In this document: positions 11,168-20,839 of the stretch, one piece after another
How positions within the stretch are numbered: the first letter of the stretch is position 1
Layout of the letters: every line of letters begins with the position of its first letter
NCBI GenBank assembly: GCA_002005505.1
Contig: KV908376.1
Span: 497,330 to 547,329 of the forward strand
DNA length: 50,000 nucleotides
Origin: Botryococcus braunii
Taxonomy: Eukaryota > Chlorophyta > Trebouxiophyceae
Reading direction: 5' to 3'
Program-made: the position numbers and the translations under genes
The notes under the pieces: model-generated
Database searches by the model: none
Told to the model about the DNA's origin: nothing
The model's input: the letters and a program-made list of their open reading frames with translations, nothing else

Positions 11168-11736
11168 GACCATCCCTGGGATGTTTACTGGTTATTGTCC
11201 CCAGTCTAAAGCGTATCGTGTGTACGTGGGGAATGGAGTGTGGAAGGAGAGTAGGGACGTCCGCTTTATCGAGCACTTGAAGGGGGCTGAGAGAGTGGGT
11301 CTATCAAAGGTCCAGCCTGGGTCTGTCTATGATTCTAGGATATCACCCCCCCTTGGCAGTGAGAATCTGGCAACGCCTCAAGCAATTCCCTCTGCTGCTC
11401 CACCCACGTTCTGGGATGAGGAGGATGACCATGGAGTGGAGACGCTTTCCACTGGGGCTCCTGGGACCTCTGGACTTTGTGCTGGGGATCAGTCTGGAGA
11501 CGGGACCATAGCAGCACATGACCAAGGAACCCCCACCAGCCTGGATTCTACTGTTGGGACCCCAGAACCATCTCAGCACTCGTGGTCGGTGCTTGAGCAT
11601 ATGCAGAATCTGGCCAGGGGGGGTGTAGAAACTCAATCCCAGGTAGAAAAAATGCAGAAGGTACAAGAGGGGTTGCGAATGCAGGGGAAGACACAAATTC
11701 CCCTTCCTCCAGGGACCACCCTTACAAGGGAGCAGC
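11119..11736 (+). pseudogene. Copia C integrase C-terminal part and linker, cut by the composite insertion
   Basis: In the next frame, codons after about 11114 read VHIPSGQRSVFGPKTIPG and GYCPQSKAYRV, then SRDVRF. These are the conserved C-terminal copia integrase features that follow the missing segment. A hydrophilic linker of about 130 residues, rich in Gln, Glu and Thr, leads towards RT. At 11736 the composite element inserts after CAGC. Joined at the CAGC copy at 28764, the frame runs without a break into the RT linker. Confidence 0.88.
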
Positions 11737-11858
11737 TGTCATGGTTTACCCTGTGACATAATGTGTTTACAATTTACGTGGTCGTAATTACTAACGCCCC
11801 ACGTGAGCAGTACTGTTGCTCGCCTATGGATAGCTCGCGTCGTCTGCTGTATCCTTCA
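11737..11858 (+). repeat. 122-bp head repeat, copy 1 (X1 left end)
   Basis: It runs from TGTCATGGTTTACC to GTATCCTTCA and is identical by eye to 27755-27876. It contains inverted repeats (TGTCA with TGACA; ACGTGG with CCACGT; GAGCA with TGCTC). After the final CA the copies diverge sharply, with only weak similarity for about 25 bases. Confidence 0.9.
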
Positions 11859-13125
11859 GATTTTGATGCCTGGGATACTTTTCTAACTTTTTCCTGCATT
11901 ACCGTGGATACAGACGTTATCTATCTGCCTTGAAGCAGCTTTGACTGTGAATGCGCAATAGGAACAGTCTCTTTGTTCATTGTATCCTTTCCTTTCGTTA
12001 GGTAGCAGAGGCGGGATTCGTTGCATCCCTTAGTCGACAAGCCGACAGCCAGCACCAGCGATATACAGGAGGTAAGCCTAGGAAGTGAGAGCCAAGAGAG
12101 CCTCACATTTGCCATGGGGAGCCTGTCATAGCGTAGATCCTGCGTAGGGGACGCCCACCAGGGGAGTGTCACACTTTTGGATAGGTACCTGTGTGCTTGA
12201 GTTATTACACTCAAATTTTATATATATTCCCATCAAAGGCCATTATCTCATTTTCCCGTTGATATCGTGAGAGGATCTGCCTGTTTCGGACTCCATCGTG
12301 TGTAGATCGTGTTAGGCGCCACGTTCCAGGAGTGTCTCGAGCTCGAGTTAAGTGTGATAAGGATTTACCATTTACAATACCTACGCATTCATCAACTGTG
12401 GTTGAGTGTTTTCCTTTTGAATTCCACCTTGTGAGACTCTTCTCGGAGTCTCCGAGGTCTGCTGTCTTCGTCTTGTTGTGCTTCGGCTGAGATATTTGGG
12501 TCGCTTTTTGAGTTTGTTGGGCATTAGACTGCCATATTCTGAAACCCTGTGTTGCCTTGCGTCATATTTTGAGTCCAGTTATCTCTTCCGGTGTGAGTAA
12601 GCTTGCGTGGCCGAAAAAGCTTCGCGCTCTTTAATTTTACATCTGAACAGTGGCACATAAGTCCTTGAGGTAGAGGTCGATAAAGTGTGTTCTAGTAGGA
12701 CAGTGAATTATCGTGCAAATCTATGTTCATTGTCCGAACGTTCAGGCATGCCGCCTAAGCACTTGATCTCCCGGTTAGGCCGTGTTCCACCTCACATTTT
12801 TAACATTTGCTGAAAGCTAGGAGGATTGATTGACTGGATTGCAGGCAACATAAGGCATAGGAAAGGCAGCTTTGCACCGATAAGTCGAGTACCCGAGTGA
12901 TCGTCGTTCACGCAGACTGAGGATTCGTAAGACAGAACATTGTTACACCTGAGCGTTTTATTTGTAAGAGAACACTTGTCATTGTCACAGGAGGAATCGA
13001 GTGTGGTAGAGCTTGATTTAGGGGGACAACCGGGAAGTCCGGCATCGCCTTAGCGAAGAGTTTCTGAGCCCACCACTGGAACTGTGTTAGCCGTCTATAC
13101 ACGTATAACACATTGGCGTCGAGGT
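11859..13125 (+). other. Leader region of gypsy A or interior of X1; 5' LTR of A not identified
   Basis: There is no ORF of note on the plus strand. By position this should hold the 5' LTR, primer site and leader of gypsy A, but I find no matching copy on the 3' side of A. A candidate primer site TTGGCGTCGAGG at 13113-13124, after a TATAACACA, abuts the gag ATG. Weak inverted repeats are present, for example GAGACTC with GAGTCTC near 12430-12450. Confidence 0.4.
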
Positions 13126-16100
13126 ATGGAGGCTGATCCTTATTGTGATGTTGAGATTACAGAGGAATTTAGTCCACCCAGACGTCGTGTCCGACAACCG
13201 CCTATAGTATTAGGTACACCTGAAGCACCACCTGTCAACGAGTCTTTGCAAATCATCCAGGACGAGCCTGAGTTAGCTGCGTTAATTCCAGCTATGTTAC
13301 AGAATATCGAAAGAGGATGTGGTCAGGCAGAAGCCCAGCGTTTTGCGGATTCACTTAGGGGTGGAATAGACGTTGGTAACGAAGCTGTACACATGATGAA
13401 GGGTCTTGTTAGGGCCATACACAAGTCTTTGAACTTAAAAGATAGTGAGATGACGACTCAGATTACATCGGCAGTCACGGCAGCCGTCAGAAATCAGAGA
13501 TCTACGCCAGCCAGCAACGTCCCAACTCCGCAAGAGAGGTCAACTCGAAGGAAGATGCTATCAGAGCGTCTTCCCGCACTCGTCAAGGGCAGTGCAATTA
13601 CATTTTGGATCGATCACGTCAAGGCCATTATACGACAGGATGGCACAGGTTTGTCAGAGGCAGAAATCTTGGATGCAGTCAAGAAGGCTGCGCGAGTGAA
13701 TACTGAAGTGGCATTAAGCATTGATTCAGCAACCATGGGTAAGAACATTGCTGATGTCAAAGAGTTCTTTGTGATACTAACCCGCTTGTTTAAACCTGAT
13801 CATATTGGGTATCTTGCTGCATTGAGAGCAAAACGTCAGAAGGAAAATCAACCTGCAGGTGAGTATATCACTGAGATCAAGGATCTAGGATATAAACATT
13901 GGGTTGGGTTGCCTGAAAAAGCAGAGACGTTTGAGATTATCATTAACTCGATGTCTGACAAGTTTCACCGTGGATTCATGAGGGAGAAACTGTCCACCAT
14001 GCATGTGGCAATGCAGGCCACTGATAACCCAAACCCAATCACTTTTTCACATTTACAAACTTGGGCTTTAGACTCGGACGCTGAATTTGTAATGAGCCTG
14101 CAGAACAAGAGGACTAACAACATGCAGGCAGGAAAAGTGAACAATTCGCAGGGAGAGAATGAGCAGAACCAAGGGAACTTCACGGATAACCGCAACACTA
14201 ATTACAGGGGCAGAGGACGCGGATACGGCAGAGGCTACGCAAATTATAATCAGGGTTTCGAAGAGAAATCACCATTCTCATTCATGATGCAGCTGCACTT
14301 CTCAGGTGATGAGGATTCGGATCTAGATGTTAATATTTGTGATCTCACATCTGGCAGCAAACATGAAGAAGATACTGAAGAGACTGATGGTGAAGGTAAC
14401 CCTGAGTCTTCTTTTACGCCTATGCCAATTGAGACTCGCAAGTTTACTACTTATGTGCCTGCCAGTGCTGCTACCAATAAACGCAAGAGAACTATGTCTT
14501 CTCCGTCTATTGAGCATGCTGCAGCAACTCCTGACCAAGTTTTACCTTGTCCTCCAACTCCTGTGGATGAACAATTTCCTAAGTTGCCTCAAGATTATCC
14601 TTCAAGCACTAAACCCAGGAATGCAGCGAAGCCTCCACCAGTGAGGAAAATCGTTCGCAAGCCTAAGGCAAGTGGCAGGAAGTCAGCATTAGCAGTCAAG
14701 ACCCCTGCAGGCATTCCATCTTTACCCTCTATCCAGAAAAAGAATGTTCCGGCACGTACGGCGCAGCAAAATAATTCATCGAGTACTGCTGCACCAAATT
14801 CAGCCGGGCCTTTCTCTTTCAAGCAAGTAATTACCTCAGATATTCTAGCCGTTGAAAAGGGAAAAAGGCTGATGACTGCTGGAGAAAAACATGCATTTGA
14901 TTTACAGCAGCAGGCTTCAGGTAAGCCCCAGCCTTATGACATCCCTGGGCAATCTAATTTACCAGTACCTCCACTTCCTGAACATGAATCTGCGTTTCAG
15001 CATGTACCCTTGTATTCAGATGGTTGTTGGAGAATGCCTTTACCGGATCCTACCAACTTGGCCAAGAGACAGAAGAATGCTACCTGGCCATGGAAGTTTG
15101 CTCTTTTTGATCCCACCATTCATTCTTTCGAAAAACCACCATATTGGCCTGAGCATCTTCCGAAACCTGCCGCACACACCGGATGGCCAAGTGGCCAGAA
15201 CATTGAACCAGCGGATGTGTATTATGAAACTGGCAGAGTCAAACCTTCATTTGATTTTACACCTGTTTTGAAGCACCCACCAGAAGAGCCTAATGAGTTA
15301 TATATGGCTAGGTTCAACACTGAGTTTAGATGCACGTTGGAACCTATCTGGCAGCGTACTCCAAATACAGATGACTATGTTGCAGTCGACGCTACTAATT
15401 TACCCACTCACCGCATGATAACAACTAGGACTGTGGTACATGATAGGAGTGTAGTAACTACTGTATGTCCTCAAGTACAGCTGACACATGATCACCTTGA
15501 CATTGTTGCACTATTTCAAGACTCACGAGATGCAAATCCTCGCTTTGCTAATTGGTCTATTGATATCAATGACTTACTTAGCAAAAGGCAGAGTAACCCG
15601 CCTCCGCGCGAGCATCTTGGTGCACAGATGTCTCCCATGGAGACCCGCAGGGATATTGCGAATCACGACCTTGTTCTTCGGCATGTTCATGCAGATGGCT
15701 TATTACGGCATGCAAGGGAAGTGACTGGCACATCAGTACAGGGTGATGCTGATCTCTCTCACACCACTGCTGTTACACCTGCATTTGAATCTAATATTAT
15801 CACTAGTGACTGCCCTGAACTTAACCAAATCTTTTGCAATATGCTGCAAGGCGTTGGTCCCATGTCTGGTACGTCCTATCAAGTTACTCCAGCAAATGTG
15901 TATGCTTTGAATAATAGAAGACCCCACAGGGCTGAGAATTTTAGACAATCTGATCGAGAAGATGTGCGCCCCGCGCACCATCCTGCACCTTATTTTCACA
16001 ACCCTGAGAGTCGTATCGCTTCAGCTATTATAACAACCACACTATCGGGTCTTGTGCGCATCAACAAGAACCCTTTGTTCCCTGCTTTTGTCGATGCGTG

Positions 16101-16995
16101 TGATGCTTTGCTTACTCCCTCTGCTGCTGATGCTCAGAATGTCCTTGTAGAGTTAGGTACAGCACTAAATAATATGGCTGCAGAGGAAAAGCTTGCATTT
16201 TGCTGCTCTCTCAATGGCAAAGAGCTTCCTCTGCAAGGGGGGGAGGCCTTTCCTTGTCAAGCAGGGACTTCCAATCATGCAGGAACTTCTAATCAGGCAG
16301 GGAATGCTGGCCACGCTCTACACATAGAGCAGGCATATTTTATTTCCAGGAAGAATTTTAATGAAGATGATATTCCATTGATTTCTTTACTCACGCCAGC
16401 GATGCAGATTGCGGAAGCCATTCCGTTGCCGTTGGACACTGATTTTGCTCAAGTCGCAATAAATCAGGTGCCGACAATCTTCATTCCCACGGCTTCAATG
16501 CCGGCATTTAAGTTTGCATTTCTTAAACCCGCCGTTTCTAAGGATGCAAGGCCTTCACACTTCAACCCTATGGCCATCCGCACTGGACATTTTGACTCAG
16601 GCTGCAACACGAACTTGATGAGTGGAAAAGCATATGAGGCTAACAAACATTTGTTCACACCTGCTCAGATCAAAGGTATTAAACCCTTCAGGATAAACAT
16701 GGCTGATGGTACCTCACACACCATGTCTTTGAGGGTAGTTGAAGACCTTGTCATATGCATGCAAGATGCTTACTACATTGCTACCTTCCTCATCATAGAC
16801 AACTTGGCCATTGATTTTCTGATCGGTTGGGCATTCATGGTTCAATATGATGTTCAACTTAAGCCTCAGCTTTCCAAATATGCCATTGGTCTTCCTCGTA
16901 ATCAACTCATGCAGAATGTATCTGAGAAGCGCACGTACCAAATGCTTGAGTTAGCGTTTAAGACTAAAAAGATGACCTTAGTGGTCTCGTCGTAG
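13126..16995 (+). CDS. Gypsy A Gag-protease polyprotein (about 1289 aa)
   Basis: The first ATG of the frame (13126) gives MEADPYCDVEITEE. Residues to about 350 form a Gag-like region (FFVILTRLFKPDH, QPAGEYITEIKDL) with the capsid helix pattern of Ty3 Gag. There is no CCHC knuckle; an RGG-type tract (NYRGRGRGYGRGYANYNQ) stands at the usual nucleocapsid position. About 700 residues without a recognised family follow, starting with a basic Pro-rich part. The C-terminus holds a protease: HFDSGCNTNLMSG with catalytic DSG, and IDFLIGWAFM as the paired hydrophobic-Gly motif. The frame closes with TAG at 16993-16995, overlapping pol in the -1 frame by 28 nt. Confidence 0.85.
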   Translation: MEADPYCDVEITEEFSPPRRRVRQPPIVLGTPEAPPVNESLQIIQDEPELAALIPAMLQNIERGCGQAEAQRFADSLRGGIDVGNEAVHMMKGLVRAIHKSLNLKDSEMTTQITSAVTAAVRNQRSTPASNVPTPQERSTRRKMLSERLPALVKGSAITFWIDHVKAIIRQDGTGLSEAEILDAVKKAARVNTEVALSIDSATMGKNIADVKEFFVILTRLFKPDHIGYLAALRAKRQKENQPAGEYITEIKDLGYKHWVGLPEKAETFEIIINSMSDKFHRGFMREKLSTMHVAMQATDNPNPITFSHLQTWALDSDAEFVMSLQNKRTNNMQAGKVNNSQGENEQNQGNFTDNRNTNYRGRGRGYGRGYANYNQGFEEKSPFSFMMQLHFSGDEDSDLDVNICDLTSGSKHEEDTEETDGEGNPESSFTPMPIETRKFTTYVPASAATNKRKRTMSSPSIEHAAATPDQVLPCPPTPVDEQFPKLPQDYPSSTKPRNAAKPPPVRKIVRKPKASGRKSALAVKTPAGIPSLPSIQKKNVPARTAQQNNSSSTAAPNSAGPFSFKQVITSDILAVEKGKRLMTAGEKHAFDLQQQASGKPQPYDIPGQSNLPVPPLPEHESAFQHVPLYSDGCWRMPLPDPTNLAKRQKNATWPWKFALFDPTIHSFEKPPYWPEHLPKPAAHTGWPSGQNIEPADVYYETGRVKPSFDFTPVLKHPPEEPNELYMARFNTEFRCTLEPIWQRTPNTDDYVAVDATNLPTHRMITTRTVVHDRSVVTTVCPQVQLTHDHLDIVALFQDSRDANPRFANWSIDINDLLSKRQSNPPPREHLGAQMSPMETRRDIANHDLVLRHVHADGLLRHAREVTGTSVQGDADLSHTTAVTPAFESNIITSDCPELNQIFCNMLQGVGPMSGTSYQVTPANVYALNNRRPHRAENFRQSDREDVRPAHHPAPYFHNPESRIASAIITTTLSGLVRINKNPLFPAFVDACDALLTPSAADAQNVLVELGTALNNMAAEEKLAFCCSLNGKELPLQGGEAFPCQAGTSNHAGTSNQAGNAGHALHIEQAYFISRKNFNEDDIPLISLLTPAMQIAEAIPLPLDTDFAQVAINQVPTIFIPTASMPAFKFAFLKPAVSKDARPSHFNPMAIRTGHFDSGCNTNLMSGKAYEANKHLFTPAQIKGIKPFRINMADGTSHTMSLRVVEDLVICMQDAYYIATFLIIDNLAIDFLIGWAFMVQYDVQLKPQLSKYAIGLPRNQLMQNVSEKRTYQMLELAFKTKKMTLVVSS

Positions 16996-18369
16996 CTTGT
17001 TTGATTGCACAGGATTTTTCTTTGTTACCAGACCTTGAATATATCATGTCAGAACTTTATTTTCATTGCATCTTTGAAGACCGGAGCTACGAGCACCGGG
17101 TGCCAGATGAGTTATTTGACTTCGATGAAATCACGCAAATCATGAGAGCGTGTAAGGCCGAGACAGCTATTTTGCCTTTTTCATTGCAGCTAAGAAATTC
17201 CGCCACATTTATGGGTGACCCTGCTTTGGCCCCTCTATCTTCCACTTTAGCTGCCTCTTATGAAATTGAACCTGATGATGTTTTGCTTGATTCTTGTCCC
17301 TACCTTTGTGAGGTGAAGGTTATGCCACCCACTTCTGAGCTGGATGATGATAAGAGAAGGGATATTGAGAGCCTGTTAGAGGAGTTTGCTGACTTGTTTA
17401 GCACTGGGAAGGATGATCTTGGATGTATTTCTGATCCTGAAATTTGTCACCAAATACATCTCAAGCCAGATTCTTTTCCACCCTCTAAATATCGTAATAT
17501 GTCGACCTATTCTGAGAAAGAGAAGGATTTCTTATCTGGGGAAATTAAGATGTTGCTTGAACTTGGGATTATCCGTCAATCCACTTCCCCATGGATTTCA
17601 GCACCCGTGATTGTGAAGAAACAAGATGGCACTTTACGGTTGTGCATTGATTTCCGTCCTCTGAATGCATGTACAGTGTCTGACCCGTATCCCTTGCCTT
17701 TGATTGAATCGATGCTACGTAAAATGGCCCCCGCTAAATACTTTTCAGCAATGGACATAGCGTCAGCATTTTGGCAAGTAAAGATGCACCCTGATCATTC
17801 CAAATATACTGCATTCATGTCACATGAAGGAAAATATGAGTGGTTGAGGATGCCCTTTGGATTGAAAAATGCCTCCAGCACTTTTCAAAGACTCATGGAC
17901 AACGTGCTTGGTGCTGCATTGTTTTCCCATGCTTATCTTGATGATGTTCATGTATTTTCACAAACTTGGGAAGATCATGTGAGACACTTACGAGATACCT
18001 TTACTAAACTTTCATTGCATAAGATAAAACTCAAGAGGCCAAAATGCATATTTGGGGCACGATACTTAAAAACTCTTGGACATGTGGTTGGAGATGGATG
18101 TCTGCGTCCTGATCCTGACAATGTAGCCGCAATTCTTAACTTGCCTACACCCCGGGATGTTTCCACTACCAGATCTGTCTTGGGGGCTGCGGGATGTTAT
18201 CGTGAATATGTTGAGAATTTTGCTGGCATTACTGAACCCTTGTCTCGTTTGTTGAAGAAGACTTCTACCTTTGTGTGGACCCCAGAGTGTCAATATGCAT
18301 ATGACAAAGTGAAAGGTTGTTTAGCCTCTGAACCCATCTTACGTGCACCCAATTTTAGCTTACCTTTTG
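16968..18369 (+). CDS. Gypsy A pol, reverse transcriptase (5' part, cut by B)
   Basis: The frame opens after a TAA at 16965-16967 and overlaps the gag end, in the -1 frame relative to gag. No ATG stands at the start (TTG at 17001), so pol is probably reached by -1 frameshifting near the A-rich CTAAAAAGATG at 16964-16974. RT landmarks: SPWISAPVIVKKQDG, LRLCIDFRPLN, FSAMDIASAFWQV, MPFGLKNASSTFQ and catalytic YLDD in HAYLDDVHVFS. The tether WTPECQYAYDKVK leads into RNase H. The frame is interrupted at 18370 by the LTR of B, whose TAA makes a false end. Confidence 0.92.
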
Positions 18370-18592
18370 TGTAACTGCGCTCGAGGTCTCGTTCCGAGCA
18401 GCGGCGGTACAATCGAAGGTCAGTGCGATCGTGATTTGATATCTCGTTACCGAGCGTTACTTCAGCGGGTTGGTCTTGACGGCTCAGCAACGTGCAGACA
18501 AGAGACTTTGAAGAGACTTCAAGATCAGCGCATGTAATCATCGAATCTGCCTTTCCGTCTCCGTCTGACTCTAATTACATCCCAACACTACA
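18370..18592 (+). repeat. 5' LTR of gypsy B (223 bp)
   Basis: It starts TGTAACTG and ends ACACTACA and appears identical to 24567-24789. It is preceded by TTTTG, repeated after the 3' LTR. Confidence 0.96.
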
Positions 18593-18594
18593 TA

Positions 18595-18607
18595 TGGTAT
18601 CGGCCTA
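18595..18607 (+). other. Candidate primer-binding site of gypsy B
   Basis: TGGTATCGGCCTA starts two bases after the LTR. TGGTATC equals the initiator tRNA-Met site common in plant LTR elements; the following GG is shared with element D. Confidence 0.65.
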
Positions 18608-18627
18608 GGGGTGAGCGATTTCAAAAA

Positions 18628-19425
18628 ATGAGTGGGTCCAACGAATTCGATCTACCAGATGTCTACAGAGGCTTCAACTTCGGCTTCCTTCCTACGGCAG
18701 AAAACATCATGACTGCAAAATTATTTGACTTCAGAGACGACGTAGTGTTCAAGGCAAAAGTCCTCGATATTCAACGAAAGCATCTGCTCGCCAAACAGGC
18801 CATCTGGCAGGCCATCAACCCGTCACTCTACGAATCAGATTGGGTTCCAAATCGCCTTGTCACCGAGACTTCAAATAATGTGAATGACGCCATGATTTCT
18901 CACGCGCGCGACTTCGATGGGCAGATCCTTCGTCAGCAGTGGGATAAACTTCTCTTCTTCTGCGCCTCGGCTCAGAAGCTCGCAGAACAAGGGCCTTATT
19001 GGTTCAAGGAAACAGATATGATAAAGGCAGCCAGTGGAGAGATTCTATGCGCCATGGATGGTTATGACTTCCTCGACTTATCTTGCCTCAAGGAAGTTGA
19101 TCCAGCAAATCAAGTATCGACTTGGGTCGTCATCAACAAAACAGCTCTTGACATGACAGCTCCTGGAGAAAAGCCACTTGCCAGTAAGGACACCTGGGAC
19201 TGCTACTTAAATTTTTCAGATGAGACCAGCAAGTTTTATATCCCTCCAGCTCTACTATACAGCACCACGCCTTCAGAGTATCACTCCAATGCAATCTACC
19301 AAGCCATGGGAATCCCCAGCTCGTGGCTGCAAGGAGGAACACAACATCTTCTTCAATCAGCCCTCTTCATGAAACCAGACGAGTTCCCAGAGGCTCCATG
19401 GGTACTCTTTGCCCAACTCGGCTAA
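18628..19425 (+). CDS. Gypsy B upstream ORF, unknown function (265 aa)
   Basis: An ATG 36 bases after the 5' LTR opens 265 codons ending in TAA. I recognise no family. The protein is soluble-looking, rich in Phe, Trp and Leu, with no zinc finger, protease motif or membrane segment. Its end overlaps the gag frame by 17 nt; gag lacks its own ATG there and begins in the +1 frame. The two may therefore be one Gag precursor joined by frameshifting, with this part as a matrix-like N-terminal domain. Alternatively it is an extra ORF special to this family. Confidence 0.6.
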   Translation: MSGSNEFDLPDVYRGFNFGFLPTAENIMTAKLFDFRDDVVFKAKVLDIQRKHLLAKQAIWQAINPSLYESDWVPNRLVTETSNNVNDAMISHARDFDGQILRQQWDKLLFFCASAQKLAEQGPYWFKETDMIKAASGEILCAMDGYDFLDLSCLKEVDPANQVSTWVVINKTALDMTAPGEKPLASKDTWDCYLNFSDETSKFYIPPALLYSTTPSEYHSNAIYQAMGIPSSWLQGGTQHLLQSALFMKPDEFPEAPWVLFAQLG

Positions 19426-20839
19426 GCAGTCCGTCTTGAAAGGCTACAACGAAGGTAAGAAGTCAGCCATTGATATCTCAGCCATCAATCATGATTTGAA
19501 GATTTTTATGGCAAGAACTCCAGCTGTGACGACTACTACACCGGGAATGTTGCTTCAGAGGGGCCCAGTAGTGTCTCCTCGCACAAGAAGAGTCTTCATC
19601 GCACCTCGACCTACGCAACTAAGAGATGAATCTTCTCCTGATGTTGATAAAGAGAATGCTTCACACGCCAATCAAGAAGAAGTGTCAGAAAATCCAGAGG
19701 AACTTCAAGGGGGATCAGCCCCACGTCAGTTTGCTCGAGGGGCAATGCATGATGGTCCACCAAGTGATGATGACGACGATGATGATGATGAGAATGGTGA
19801 TGATTATGACGACGAGGATTACGGCAATGCAGGAGTGCCTCCAGTTGAACGACGTGATGAACCTCCTCTACGAAATGACCAGCCTCTACGTGATGACCCT
19901 CCTCCCAGACGTGAGGAGCTGCGCCCCAGACGTGATGACAGGGGACCAGACGACTATGACCGTCACTATGATCGTCACGACGACCAAGCACATGACGACA
20001 ACAGAGGTACTGGCACAGAGGGCAAGACCCTTACCTTCAGAGATGTGCAAGCTCTACCTAACTACAATGGCAAACGCAGTGGTCCTCGTGTCAACAATTA
20101 TCTATCAGATTTTCAGGCAGCTCTACGATTGCTCTCCAAGAGAACTCTACCCACCCCAGGTGCAGAGTGGGGTCTACTATTGAAAAGCAAGTTAGAGGGC
20201 GATGCCCGAATCGCCATTGATGCATTGCAAGCCAGCTTGAACAGAGTGCCTACCTTCCAAGAAATGCATGACGCCTCGTGCAGACAGTTTGCTTTCTCCT
20301 ATGAGGATGTGCACTCGCTTACTTCAAAACTTGAAAAGTTCTCTTGGGATGGGTCGTGGACCCTCGGCGACTACCTCACCAGATTTTGGAGTCTTTCACT
20401 TCGTATTGCAGACAAGAGGTCCAACATGGACTTAGTGAAAACATTGATGAAGGCCTTGCCTCGCTACATCGTCAATCAGCTTGAAGGGCAGTTTTCAACT
20501 CAGGAAGATCCTCGGCTTGATGACATCATTGAGTTCTTGAAACGTACGAGCTGGGTGAATCAGCTGAGAGAGTCACGTGGCAGCCAGCCAATCACACGTG
20601 GCAGATTTACTGATTTTGGCAGAAGAGGCACAGACTCACGCGGCAGAGCACGTGGTCGCTTTGCAGGTTACAAGCGCTCATACGACGACCACTACTCTTC
20701 CCAGGGACAGAACTTGCCACGCTACACCTACCACCGTGAGGGTTATCGCAATGACAGCCGTGGCGTCAGAATCAATGAGTTCCCAAGGGACAACGACCGT
20801 GATCGTAACCAAGAGAATCTACGTGTGGGAAGAAATTGA
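19409..20839 (+). CDS. Gypsy B Gag (476 aa frame)
   Basis: The N-terminal third is low complexity: a run of Asp residues (near residues 115-138), then Arg/Asp-rich repeats with PPLRxD. The capsid-like core follows (LPNYNGKRSG, VNNYLSDFQAALRLL, LLLKSKLEGDAR, YLTRFWSLSLRIADKR), a Ty3 Gag pattern. The C-terminus is RG-rich (RGRARGRFAGYKR) with no CCHC knuckle before the frame ends at TGA. The usual Gag C-terminus and protease are probably lost in a deletion whose junction is near 20820. The upstream ORF overlaps by 17 nt. Confidence 0.8.
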   Translation: MPNSAKQSVLKGYNEGKKSAIDISAINHDLKIFMARTPAVTTTTPGMLLQRGPVVSPRTRRVFIAPRPTQLRDESSPDVDKENASHANQEEVSENPEELQGGSAPRQFARGAMHDGPPSDDDDDDDDENGDDYDDEDYGNAGVPPVERRDEPPLRNDQPLRDDPPPRREELRPRRDDRGPDDYDRHYDRHDDQAHDDNRGTGTEGKTLTFRDVQALPNYNGKRSGPRVNNYLSDFQAALRLLSKRTLPTPGAEWGLLLKSKLEGDARIAIDALQASLNRVPTFQEMHDASCRQFAFSYEDVHSLTSKLEKFSWDGSWTLGDYLTRFWSLSLRIADKRSNMDLVKTLMKALPRYIVNQLEGQFSTQEDPRLDDIIEFLKRTSWVNQLRESRGSQPITRGRFTDFGRRGTDSRGRARGRFAGYKRSYDDHYSSQGQNLPRYTYHREGYRNDSRGVRINEFPRDNDRDRNQENLRVGRN

